The notes under the pieces are model-generated. The model had not been told where the DNA came from. It searched no databases and worked only from the letters and a program-made list of their open reading frames with translations. This document shows positions 22,587-30,642 of a stretch of 35,361 nucleotides of DNA, piece by piece. Each line of letters starts with the position of its first letter. The stretch's first letter is position 1. The position numbers and the translations under genes are program-made. Source of the DNA: Thaumasiovibrio subtropicus (GTDB lineage: Bacteria; Pseudomonadota; Gammaproteobacteria; Enterobacterales; Vibrionaceae); the NCBI RefSeq assembly GCF_019703835.1, contig NZ_AP023056.1, positions 1 through 35,361 on the forward strand. Direction: 5' to 3'.

Positions 22587-23219
22587 TTAGTTAAAAACAG
22601 CGTTAGAATAGTTAGCAGCGCGCCGCTCAACTTCTAACTTAAGTTCATGAGCAATTAACTTGTTCATGTTATCGAGAATTTGCGCGTCATTCTGTATCTG
22701 CATCTGCTCATACTTTATAGCATTTGCTAAATCATCTTTCTGAGCTGGCGTCGTTGCGGATGACATTTGTGAATGCAAGTTCTCAATACGAGCCTGACGA
22801 TCAAATGATTGCTCATACATCGTCTTTAACATTTCATTTTGTTTAATGAAATTGTCGAATTTCGCTTGCACCTCTGGGATTACAGACTCTAAACCATAAG
22901 CCGAGCGAAGGCTTGATGGATCAATGGCATCAAATGCGTCTTGCCAATTAGCTGTCGCAATGTTCTTAACAAAATCAGGTTGGTTAAAAATCTCCTCTAT
23001 GTTCCAGTGACCATTGACCATATCAGCGTAAAAATCGCCCTGATTGATTAACTCGTTGTACTGTGTAATAGATTGTTGAAGTTCTTGTTGAAAACGAATA
23101 GCATTCTGAGCCGTTTCCATTGCAAATTGTGCATTTCCGACAGCATCTACTACGGGTATACCCGCTGAAAAAGCGGGGGTGGCAACAAAAAATACTACTG
23201 CCAATATTTTATTTTTCAC
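22587..23219 (-). CDS. virB5: VirB5-like minor pilus protein
   Basis: A 210-aa protein with a signal peptide (MKNKILAVVFFVATPAFSAG), then a largely helical protein beginning IPVVDAVGNAQFAMETAQNA. VirB5 proteins sit at the pilus tip and help contact recipients. Length and helical pattern fit. Its ATG overlaps the virB4 stop. The exclusion-like pair follows, a frequent partnership because exclusion may target tip or VirB6 proteins. Confidence 0.9.
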   Translation of the reverse strand: MKNKILAVVFFVATPAFSAGIPVVDAVGNAQFAMETAQNAIRFQQELQQSITQYNELINQGDFYADMVNGHWNIEEIFNQPDFVKNIATANWQDAFDAIDPSSLRSAYGLESVIPEVQAKFDNFIKQNEMLKTMYEQSFDRQARIENLHSQMSSATTPAQKDDLANAIKYEQMQIQNDAQILDNMNKLIAHELKLEVERRAANYSNAVFN

Positions 23220-25597
23220 ACAGCCTCCTTACTATTAAGTCTATATATGAGTTCAGGTATCCATCTATCAGGATTATCACCTACTTCTTGTCTAACTGAT
23301 TCACACAAGCTGATCACATGGTCGTCACCGCTGATGATAGGCAGGAACTCATCAAATCCCCCAAGATCAAGCTTCGCGAAAATTGAGTCATTACTTTGTT
23401 TGATAAGAAAAGTTCTTGATTGCTTACCCAACTTCTTTAACTGCTCAAACTCGCCCTTGCTGACATTACATTTTTCATAACTCGGATACTCGGCGTCTGG
23501 ATTAGGTAAATAAATCTTCGTTGCTGTTTGTTGTACAATTGCGGGGAAAATTTCACAATTTATCGCGTCTTCTGGTGACTGTGAGGACAAAAACATAAAC
23601 TCATTCTTCAAGCGCCCAGCTTTTAATATATTTTTCATGATGCTCTGTGTTAGAGGAAAGTTTGCTGGCATCCAAAACTCCTCAACAATCGACATCATCA
23701 GACGTCCTTCTTTTTGCATAAGGGATTTCAGATAAAACAAAACAGCAAGCACAGGCTCACAAGCAGGGTGACCACTTTTGTTACTCGTCGTGTCCAACAA
23801 GACAGTAGTATCGAAACCAATACGATCCATTGCAGCTGGATTAAAGCGATTTACTGGTGAATCTAATGCCCATGCAAGAGTACCTTTACCAGCATGAGTC
23901 CATTTACTTAAGCGCATTTTAAAATCGCCTTCAGGGATGGACTGAAGCAAATTAGACAATCGTCTATCTGCATGCCTAAGTCGAAAAACTGTGTCGATGG
24001 CAGTTTTAGCCAACTTGTCATCCAATGGTGATACTTCGCCCGTCTTATCAGCACCCAAGCGGCATACAAGACGATGAAGAAAGGCTCTTAACGAAGGGGT
24101 ATCTTCAAGTTGGAAAGGGTTTAGACCTGTGTCTGTTCCTTCTTTGAAGGCAAAATATTGTCCACCGTATGCACGAATGAATAGCTCTGTACTTCGATTG
24201 TAATCAATGCAAAATAACTGAGGGTTCCAACGCGTGTAATACGCTGTTAGAAATCCCTCTAACGTTGTTTTACCTGTACCAGACGCGCCGAGGCACATCG
24301 TATGACCTGCATACTTTTCACCTGTCACATCCTTTCCAATCTCTGAAGCATGAGAATTAAAATAATAAAGGCTATCGCCCACAGTCTTCAACGGCACAAC
24401 CGCACTGCCATCACCTATAGGGTTTCCCTTTTTTTTACCACTCGGATAGTTATGTAAACTAAAAGTGTGACTTAAATTAGTAGTCGTCTTCGGTTGGCTC
24501 AGCGCCCTTTCTTTTGATGCTGGCATCACCGATAAAAACGCATTGACATTATTAAGCGTAGACTTCTTGAAACTTGTCCCCCTAATAAGGAAATTATTTT
24601 TTACCTCTCCGGCCTCTTCTAAGATAGTGTGTTTGCTGTCACTAATAACAACTAGAGAGCAATGATAGTCACCAAAATATAGTTTCCCGTTTGCTACTCC
24701 TGCCTCAGCAATATCAATCGTTTCTAAATCTTCATTAGTAAAGCTACTAGACGATCTTAGCTCGTTTCTTTTTTGCTTAGTGCTCCGAGCAAACGCCAAC
24801 GGACTTTTACCTATGAATGACTGAGTCAATACTAGTTCTTGTGGTTGATTTAATAGAAAGTCCCACATCCCATAGTATGACTCATCTGGATAGGCATCTA
24901 AATCAAACGCCACACCGAATCGCGATTCGTTAGAGTTGTTTGTGCGATATTCAAACATGTCATAACCGAAATGGACATCCGTATTGCAAATAACCTCTTT
25001 CGCTTTTCTTCGATAAAGAGGTATTACCTCTGACTGATTGCCAGATAATAAAACTTGCAAGAATTCAAGAGGATAGTTACGCATTATAAGCCCGTCTTGC
25101 TCAATGCTGACTGCGCTAGCTCCGAATGTATTTAACACACTTACAGATTGACTGACAATATCCTCTATCTTTTCAATTCCTTCTTCTATGTCAGAGGTTT
25201 TAATGATAAAAGAGATATAATATCCCACTTCGAAGAAGCTTTTACCTACAAAGCTCTTCATATATTTTTCATTTAGCCTAGAGACAAAATCGTTATCAAA
25301 GTGATACTCTTCGCAAAATTTAGCCTTGGTTTTTATTAGGTGAGTCCAAATGCCAATCTTGTCTTGAAACTGTTTAAGCAACTGCTCCAAAAAGCTTTTA
25401 ATTACCTCATTTTCACTCTCTAGAACAGATAGAGATTTATTTTCAAAAGAAACACCCGAAAGCTTGACAACTGCCATTAATTTGTCGCGTCCGATAGACA
25501 CACAGTTTTTTGATAATGACAGGCCGTAGTCGGGAATCAAATCAGCAAGGGATTTATCACCGCTGGAGCCAGAGTTCCTTGATTTGTCTTTTGACAC
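23216..25597 (-). CDS. virB4: VirB4 secretion ATPase
   Basis: A 793-aa protein from a GTG start. Walker A GASGTGKTT (437-445) and Walker B LMMSIVEEFW (633-642) are intact; the C-terminal segment LFLSSQSPEDAIN is typical (about 673-685). VirB4 energises pilin dislocation and substrate transfer at the inner membrane. The start overlaps the virB3 end by 41 nt, an unusually long overlap, but the virB3 tail is charged and could be variable. Otherwise a standard CagE/TrbE/VirB4 protein. Confidence 0.96.
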   Translation of the reverse strand: MSKDKSRNSGSSGDKSLADLIPDYGLSLSKNCVSIGRDKLMAVVKLSGVSFENKSLSVLESENEVIKSFLEQLLKQFQDKIGIWTHLIKTKAKFCEEYHFDNDFVSRLNEKYMKSFVGKSFFEVGYYISFIIKTSDIEEGIEKIEDIVSQSVSVLNTFGASAVSIEQDGLIMRNYPLEFLQVLLSGNQSEVIPLYRRKAKEVICNTDVHFGYDMFEYRTNNSNESRFGVAFDLDAYPDESYYGMWDFLLNQPQELVLTQSFIGKSPLAFARSTKQKRNELRSSSSFTNEDLETIDIAEAGVANGKLYFGDYHCSLVVISDSKHTILEEAGEVKNNFLIRGTSFKKSTLNNVNAFLSVMPASKERALSQPKTTTNLSHTFSLHNYPSGKKKGNPIGDGSAVVPLKTVGDSLYYFNSHASEIGKDVTGEKYAGHTMCLGASGTGKTTLEGFLTAYYTRWNPQLFCIDYNRSTELFIRAYGGQYFAFKEGTDTGLNPFQLEDTPSLRAFLHRLVCRLGADKTGEVSPLDDKLAKTAIDTVFRLRHADRRLSNLLQSIPEGDFKMRLSKWTHAGKGTLAWALDSPVNRFNPAAMDRIGFDTTVLLDTTSNKSGHPACEPVLAVLFYLKSLMQKEGRLMMSIVEEFWMPANFPLTQSIMKNILKAGRLKNEFMFLSSQSPEDAINCEIFPAIVQQTATKIYLPNPDAEYPSYEKCNVSKGEFEQLKKLGKQSRTFLIKQSNDSIFAKLDLGGFDEFLPIISGDDHVISLCESVRQEVGDNPDRWIPELIYRLNSKEAV

Positions 25598-25925
25598 GAG
25601 ATCTTTTTTCCTTTTCTGATATTTTGTTTGATGAGAGAGAATAAATAGACTTGTTCTGAGAAAGCCTCATAGCAAACCCTTTTATCTCCCACACTAAATA
25701 CTCCATTGCCCTAGAGTTTCCTTCACATTTTACCCGTGCAACGAAATACAAGCCGACACAAAACGTTGGTATAATGGGCGCAAATATTAATCCAAACGCA
25801 ACGAATGTCAGTATTGCTCCGAACAAAGCTATAACCCCAAGCCCCACTAAAACCATTACTGGCGCACCTAATAAAAGGGGCTTTCGCCCCAAAACGTTAT
25901 AGGTCAAGTTTGTTTTCAAACTCAC
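25557..25925 (-). CDS. virB3: VirB3 inner-membrane protein
   Basis: A 122-aa protein from GTG 25925 (SLKTNLTYNVLGRKPLLLGA). I prefer this start because it overlaps the virB2 stop in GTGA and has TTGGGG upstream; a longer in-frame start would run into virB2. Two adjacent hydrophobic segments (about 19-42 and 44-65) are followed by a basic tail. VirB3 accompanies VirB4 in pilus assembly. The 41-nt overlap with virB4 is the one oddity. Confidence 0.88.
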   Translation of the reverse strand: MSLKTNLTYNVLGRKPLLLGAPVMVLVGLGVIALFGAILTFVAFGLIFAPIIPTFCVGLYFVARVKCEGNSRAMEYLVWEIKGFAMRLSQNKSIYSLSSNKISEKEKRSRVKRQIKELWLQR

Positions 25926-26239
25926 GGGGCGACCCCAAACACACCCATTGCCCATGTTACGACAGTGATACAACCACCCACTACGACCACCTTAACAATG
26001 CTTAAAGCGAACTCAAGCCATGTAATTTGATCCATCATCGCTCGAACCGCCTGAACAATGATAAATAAGAACACAAATATTCCCGTTAGTGTCCAGACCC
26101 AATCTTTGAAGGCAGTTAGTTCTGATGTACCAGAAGCTAAACCACTCGCTAACGCAGGGTTAGCGAAGATCAACGCCATAAATACAGAGAAGAAAACTTT
26201 TGCGCTTTGACCTTTCAAAACATCGCGTAATAAATCCAT
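25922..26239 (-). CDS. virB2: VirB2 major pilin
   Basis: A 105-aa protein from ATG 26239 (MDLLRDVLKGQSAKVFFSVF); a TTG two codons earlier is a possible alternative start. A long signal peptide ends near ANPALAS, and the mature pilin has two helices (about WVWTLTGIFVFLFIIVQAV and FALSIVKVVVVGGCITVVTW), as in TrbC/VirB2. Processed pilin is stored in the inner membrane and built into the conjugative pilus. Order virB1-virB2-virB3 is standard. Confidence 0.92.
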   Translation of the reverse strand: MDLLRDVLKGQSAKVFFSVFMALIFANPALASGLASGTSELTAFKDWVWTLTGIFVFLFIIVQAVRAMMDQITWLEFALSIVKVVVVGGCITVVTWAMGVFGVAP

Positions 26240-26255
26240 TGTCAATCAATCCTTA

Positions 26256-26849
26256 TTAAAAATCTTTAAAGACATCCCAATGCTCATGGGATTTCGGAAC
26301 AGGTTTTTCTAAATTTTTTTCTTCTTGGTTAGCTGTAGTTGTTTTTTGCGTATACGCAATTCCTGAAAACTTGTCTACATAGCTGAGTTGGTTATCGCCT
26401 TCCTTAACAAACCCCCTTTTAAAATTGCCGCTGTAGTAGCAGCTAGCCGCTTTGTTTAGTAGTTCTGTTTGGCTATTGCTTGGAAAAGCTTTTTCCGCTC
26501 TAACTAAACAGTTATGAAAAATTTTTGCACCTGCTTCAATGCTTTTACATGGATCAAATGCAGACTCAAAATCCAACCCAGTGTCTTCAAAGTTGGTCTT
26601 ATTAACTTGCATTAGGCCCACTGAATAGTTGAAATTTCGTTCATCCAAGCTTTCAATAAAGCTACTAGCCTCTTCTATGGTCTCTGGTTGTTGAAACCTT
26701 TTTGCTCCTTCAAGACCGACAATAGCAACAGCTAGCGGGCGATAACTGCTTTCAATTTCAGCTATTCTTTGAATAATATTAGGTTCAATGCTTGTCCCTA
26801 CTTGGCAGCTAGCCGCCAACTGTAGTACTACACTTGCCTCTAAAATCAT
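26256..26849 (-). CDS. virB1: VirB1 lytic transglycosylase
   Basis: A 197-aa protein with catalytic glutamate in IAEIESSYRPLA (Glu33), GLMQVNKTNF (about 118-127) and CYYSGNFKRG (about 157-166), the three marks of the lysozyme-like fold. It locally opens peptidoglycan for the channel. No clear signal peptide is seen, only a short hydrophobic start. Its ATG overlaps the stop of the upstream gene (ATGA). The C-terminal 35 residues are polar and variable; the codons for IAYTQ contain a TTGCGTATACGCAA palindrome (26346-26359). Confidence 0.92.
   Translation of the reverse strand: MILEASVVLQLAASCQVGTSIEPNIIQRIAEIESSYRPLAVAIVGLEGAKRFQQPETIEEASSFIESLDERNFNYSVGLMQVNKTNFEDTGLDFESAFDPCKSIEAGAKIFHNCLVRAEKAFPSNSQTELLNKAASCYYSGNFKRGFVKEGDNQLSYVDKFSGIAYTQKTTTANQEEKNLEKPVPKSHEHWDVFKDF
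26346..26359. promoter_or_regulatory. shorter KorB/ParB-type palindrome inside virB1
   Basis: TTGCGTATACGCAA matches the 14-bp core of the TTTGCGTWWACGCAAA set and is itself a perfect palindrome. It is the second or third member inside the secretion operon. Confidence 0.4.
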
Positions 26850-27184
26850 TCCCTATCTCCGTACGTAGGCGCGTCTGGGAATAAACTCAAATGTTGCTGT
26901 AGGATTAATGCAGCAGCATCAGTTTTTCTAGTTACTCCCATCCCCTTCTTGTTCACACTGAAGAAATGATTAAGCAACTTGTTTTCTTCAATATTCAAAT
27001 CGAAAGAAACATGACTATAACTGCCATCAACCGACTGTATACTCGTTTTATCCCAGCGAGAAAATCGTGCTATATAATCCAATACACGATTTTTCGCTTC
27101 CATTTTCTTTGATCTACCACTGCTTTCAGATGAAACGCTTAGTTTTTGATTTGTCGTACTATCAATCCTTAGAGTTATATTCAT
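26846..27184 (-). CDS. 112-aa leading protein of the virB operon, unknown
   Basis: Starts MNITLRIDSTTNQKLSVSSE and contains SKKMEAKNRVLDYIARFSRW and later GMGVTRKTDAAALILQQHLS. Translation runs directly into virB1 by an ATGA overlap. The basic helical stretches allow a DNA-binding role, and first position in a transfer operon is common for a regulator (TrwA- or KorA-like), but no fold is certain. It is soluble, with no signal peptide. Confidence 0.6.
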   Translation of the reverse strand: MNITLRIDSTTNQKLSVSSESSGRSKKMEAKNRVLDYIARFSRWDKTSIQSVDGSYSHVSFDLNIEENKLLNHFFSVNKKGMGVTRKTDAAALILQQHLSLFPDAPTYGDRE

Positions 27185-28186
27185 GATCCCTCAAATCTTT
27201 ATCCGATACCGATTTAAAATCGACATAAAAAATGCATCCAATAGGATACAAACTGTAAAACATGATATCGTTGTAATTCACACCTGTACTTTTTAGAGTC
27301 AGGTCACAATTTATAAATCGCCATCGTGTATGAATGATATTTAACAGCGCATCATCCTAGCTATAGAGAGCAGTTCATTACAGCAGCCGTGACAGGAGTA
27401 AATCGCACCGCCGTGGCTAATTGGGCTAAGACGGGCAAGATATCTATCATTAATTGACAAATTGATAAAAATGCTTAAGTGAATGATTCTTAACATGGGC
27501 TTAATATCCCATCAATTAATTGACATGTCACAGCGTCAATTAATTGTTTACGTGACACCTAGATGAAATTGGTGAGCAAAAGTATACTCGTTTCATTTAT
27601 GGTGTTAACTACATTCAAATAATCTTTTTTGATCAGGAACTCACTAACATTAAGAAAACAGAGCATTAAATATAGAATAGTGATTTTATACGTTTTAAAC
27701 ATCGTGAACTTAGATTACTAATTCACAGAATAAATGATTTAATAATTTGACATCAACAAACTTAATGCCCATTTTTTCTGACTTAAAATAGGGGGTTAAT
27801 ATTCGAGACAATAAATCTCGGATATTTCCCCTCAGGATTCAAGACATCGCTTTCCTTCTCTCTGAAGAAAAACCTCATTATCGACAAAAACAATAAACCA
27901 AGCGCAAACCATTAATGGGGGTAATAATATGGTATTTTGGTCCACTCAACCCGATTTTTTGCTTAAACGTGCCTTTTTAAAAAACGTCGTTTTATTAACA
28001 TTTTTTTAACACGACTAATGACGGGATACCTCTCTACTTATCTGTTGAAAATCCCAGCTACACCTTTTTTTGCACTTCAACCCAAAACGGCTAGGGCAGA
28101 TTATCTATATTATGTTAAATAGGCGGGATTTTTCTAAAATTTCTCTTGTTGCCAACTCACCGCCCTCAACGGGCGATGGTTAAATC
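27185..28186. promoter_or_regulatory. 1-kb gene-free regulatory region between virB operon and rep
   Basis: No convincing gene. It contains the virB promoter side (right part near 27185-27400, no clear box chosen) and three copies of an AATTAATTG motif: within TCATTAATTGAC (27448-27459), TCAATTAATTGA (27512-27523), then TGACATGTCA (27521-27530), and TCAATTAATTG (27536-27546). It also has the inverted repeat ATATTCGAGA/TCTCGGATAT (27799-27825) and a hairpin CGCCC/GGGCG (28161-28175) just after the rep gene. AT-rich throughout; a site for a regulator or nucleoid protein is likely. Confidence 0.55.
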
Positions 28187-29335
28187 CTATTTACCGAGTT
28201 CTGATTCAATCATCTTGATCCGCTGCACTATGTCGGGCTTTATGCTTATCCCTGCTCTTTGAGCTAGCTTTCTATAGAGGTCAATTTCGTCCTTACTAAC
28301 AGGAGTATGTAGATGAGCGATAATTTGCGCTTCTAACTCCTCAATAATTGCCAACGCAGGGTCAACTGACGACACCTCTACCGGAGTGACAAGCTTTTCA
28401 GGAACATTACCAGTTTGATCTGGCTGATACTGCAAACAAATTTCTATAACTGAATAAGCTCGACCACGGCGATGTAGTTTGTATCCAACGCCTTTTTCAT
28501 CTGTCGGAGTCCACACACCTCGTGATTTTTGAATAATCTCACCAAATGCAATATCTAATACTGAACGCTTAAAATCCCTAAACGCTCGATAGCGCGGAAT
28601 TTTCTCCATCATGTGCGTTTTTTCGTTAAACCTTAACCTATAGTCTCCAACTTTTTGGCCGGACTCTTCTGCTTCTTCTTGATTAGTAATCACTACATAA
28701 TCAACGCCTAGCATTCTCTTGATATCATCAATTTCGAACTTCTCGTTGTTACGTTCTTTATGTCGACTAATGATTTCTAGCAATCTCTGACTATGTTGGG
28801 ATTCTAGCTCGCACCACAGCGACAACTCCGTAGAAGAGTAACCTCTAGAGTGGTTGAAAAGCTGCGGAATAGCCTGCTCTGTTACCGACAACTCCAAGTG
28901 AGATCCGGCTACGTATTTCGCATAAGGAATAGGGGTCATGACCGTAAAGGTGTCTTTATCCGAAACAGAGATGAAACGCCCCACCATAGATTCAGATGTT
29001 CGCTTTAGTGTCTTTCTCAAGGAGTCGCCACTTGTTCTGAAGAACTGTTCCAACGTATAGATATCGAATTTCAATACGCGTGGTAATCGCCCAATCATCT
29101 CTTCAGAGGGCATATAGTTGTGGTAATGCATTTGCTGAGCTTTGCGAGGCAAGCCTTCAACTTGTACCTTTCCCTCGGGATCATCCTCATACAGCTTATT
29201 GCGCTCTTGTTGAAGTGCGATCATAGCGAGTGCCAGTAAGCGCTTGGCATTTTTGCTCAGATCTTGCCGCCCCTCCAAAAAAGAGTGGGGAACAATATAG
29301 TGCTTTGGCTGCGTCGATACCTTCATCTTTGACAT
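28187..29335 (-). CDS. Rep_3-family replication initiator
   Basis: A 382-aa protein with the two winged-helix domains of RepA/RepB-type iteron initiators. The first half has LSKNAKRLLALAMIALQQER and MTPIPYAKYVAGSHLELSVT. The second half has LFNHSRGYSSTELSLWCELE, SQHSQRLLEIISRHKE and FEIDDIKRMLGVDY, then YRAFRDFKRSVLDIAFGEI. It should bind the iterons at 29669-30125 and open the AT-rich region, and usually represses its own promoter (inverted repeat at 29374-29413). The C-terminal 80 residues are an extra charged segment. The ATG at 29335 has a weak ribosome-binding site; ATG three codons later is possible. Confidence 0.9.
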   Translation of the reverse strand: MSKMKVSTQPKHYIVPHSFLEGRQDLSKNAKRLLALAMIALQQERNKLYEDDPEGKVQVEGLPRKAQQMHYHNYMPSEEMIGRLPRVLKFDIYTLEQFFRTSGDSLRKTLKRTSESMVGRFISVSDKDTFTVMTPIPYAKYVAGSHLELSVTEQAIPQLFNHSRGYSSTELSLWCELESQHSQRLLEIISRHKERNNEKFEIDDIKRMLGVDYVVITNQEEAEESGQKVGDYRLRFNEKTHMMEKIPRYRAFRDFKRSVLDIAFGEIIQKSRGVWTPTDEKGVGYKLHRRGRAYSVIEICLQYQPDQTGNVPEKLVTPVEVSSVDPALAIIEELEAQIIAHLHTPVSKDEIDLYRKLAQRAGISIKPDIVQRIKMIESELGK

Positions 29336-29373
29336 GATAAAAATCTACTAAGGGAACGTATGTACATTCAACC

Positions 29374-29413
29374 ATTAAAGTGGAAACCACTCAAGATTAC
29401 TTTCCACCTTAAT
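29374..29413. promoter_or_regulatory. inverted repeat upstream of rep (autoregulation candidate)
   Basis: ATTAAAGTGGAAA (29374-29386) and TTTCCACCTTAAT (29401-29413) pair at 12 of 13 positions, 39 bp before the rep start. Initiators of this family often repress themselves through such inverted iteron-like repeats. The bases do not resemble the iteron core. Confidence 0.5.
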
Positions 29414-29668
29414 GAGTATCCCCCCTCAAAAAAGTCACAAAAGCACATTAATGTGAGCAAAATCTCACCAACAAGCAACAAAAAAACGTACACACACGGA
29501 AAATATGCATATTATCGCAAAATAAAGGGGATCCACATCACGTTAAGAGAAGATTTACTCCACGTTTATGCTTGGGTTAAATTTGAAATGTCTAACACGA
29601 TTGAATAAAACACGACACCCATCTCATTAATCTATAAGGGATTTTTGATATCAAACGTAAAGAAAGAG

Positions 29669-30125
29669 GACATTTACTCCTCTTTTGGCGGACATTTACT
29701 CCTCTTTTGACGGACATTTACTCCTCTTTTGACGGACATTTACTCCTCTTTTGACGGACATTTACTCCTCTTTTGACGGACATTTACCCCCCTCTTTTGG
29801 CGGACATTTACTCCTCTTTTGGCGGACATTTACTCCTCTTTTGACGGACATTTACTCCTCTTTAAACGGACATCCCCCCCTTCTTTAAGTGGACATTTAT
29901 TCACCTTCAGACGGACATTTACTCCTCTTTTGACGGACATTTACTCCTCTTTAAACGGACATTTACTCCTCTTTTAAAGACATCAGCTCCACCTTTACGG
30001 ACATTTACTCCTCTTTAAGAGACATTTACTCCACCTTTACGGACATTTACTCCTCTTTAAGAGACATTTACTCCTCTTTAAGAGACATTTACTCCTCTTT
30101 AAGAGACATTTACCCCACATTAATG
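29669..30125. repeat. iteron array of 21 tandem units (oriV)
   Basis: Unit starts: 29669, 29691, 29713, 29735, 29757, 29779, 29803, 29825, 29847, 29869, 29892, 29914, 29936, 29958, 29979, 30000, 30021, 30042, 30063, 30084, 30105. The left units follow GACATTTACTCCTCTTTT plus GACG with 22-bp spacing; the right units follow GACATTTACTCCTCTTTAAG with 21-bp spacing. Units 10, 11, 15 and 21 are degenerate, and unit 6 has two extra bases. Helical phasing at 21-22 bp (two turns) is classical for Rep binding. No spacers exist, so it is not a CRISPR array. Confidence 0.95.
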
Positions 30126-30160
30126 AAAGTAACTCCTTGTTTTTATACAACTAAATTTTT

Positions 30161-30226
30161 AAGTATAAAGTGTAAAAGTGTAAAGTTATTTAAAGTTATA
30201 AAGTAAAATAAAGTTATAAAGTAAAA
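30161..30226. other. AT-rich unwinding region with tandem 18-mers
   Basis: TAAAGTTATAAAGTAAAA occurs twice head to tail (30191-30208, 30209-30226), preceded by a partial copy TAAAGTTATT (30181-30190) and AAGTGTAAA-type repeats. Tandem AT-rich repeats next to iterons are the DNA unwinding element of iteron plasmids. Confidence 0.75.
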
Positions 30227-30255
30227 AAAGCTTTAAGTGTTTCGTACAACGCCAC

Positions 30256-30264
30256 TGTGGAAAA
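30256..30264 (-). promoter_or_regulatory. DnaA box at oriV
   Basis: On the minus strand TTTTCCACA matches the consensus TTWTNCACA. It lies 30 bp beyond the AT-rich 18-mers, a usual distance for DnaA-assisted opening. The inverted AACTC/GAGTT follows at 30263-30275. Confidence 0.6.
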
Positions 30265-30309
30265 CTCTACGAGTTTACACACAATGCCTACTGCGACTGA
30301 TCTAACGTG

Positions 30310-30338
30310 GATAGTTGACGCTCCGCTATCAATTTTTT
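30310..30338 (+). terminator. weak hairpin plus T8 tract near oriV
   Basis: GATAG/CTATC (30310-30314/30326-30330) followed by AATTTTTTTT on the plus strand. It could end a small rightward RNA from the origin region; the stem is short, so confidence is low. Confidence 0.3.
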
Positions 30339-30448
30339 TTGCTTTTTAAGAGGCTCTCCTCCTCTACTTGATGAAACAATTCATCGAATGCTTCGGCATA
30401 GAAACCCCACCCTTCAAAGAGAGGAGCAGTTAAACAAGGAGTTTCCAT
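30329..30448 (-). CDS. 39-aa small ORF beside oriV, unknown
   Basis: METPCLTAPLFEGWGFYAEA followed by FDELFHQVEEESLLKSKKN. The composition is protein-like, mixed aromatic and acidic and then a basic end, not that of random AT-rich DNA, and the codons use no rare stops. GGGG 4-8 nt before the ATG is a modest ribosome-binding site. It lies just past the unwinding region, where small copy-number or toxin genes often occur. No family recognised. Confidence 0.35.
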   Translation of the reverse strand: METPCLTAPLFEGWGFYAEAFDELFHQVEEESLLKSKKN

Positions 30449-30562
30449 TTGTCCCCGCTATATAGCCGTAGGTCTATTGCCTGAGCTCCAAAAGCATATA
30501 GGCACATGAGCTCCTGAACGGGCGATGGCCTACGCTGATTTGTTAACATGTGCATCGTTTAA

Positions 30563-30597
30563 CCTGCCCAAGAAATATTACCCTATTCTTGAGCAGG
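30563..30597. repeat. 12-bp inverted repeat upstream of the PUD-domain gene
   Basis: CCTGCCCAAGAA (30563-30574) and TTCTTGAGCAGG (30586-30597) pair at 11 of 12 positions, 45 bp before the start codon. It may be an operator or a hairpin in the leader. Confidence 0.55.
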
Positions 30598-30642
30598 CAT
30601 AAGAATAGCGATTATAGGCTCTCAATCAAAAGGAGAGTCGAT

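Noticed and set aside
29360..29608. 82-codon plus-strand frame upstream of rep
   Set aside because: It has an AGGGA-like site, but it covers the rep promoter and operator repeats, is Lys/His/Tyr-rich without any domain pattern, and opposes rep; treated as chance.
29669..30125. CRISPR array
   Set aside because: The repeats are contiguous with no unique spacers and lie beside a Rep_3 initiator and an AT-rich region; they are iterons.
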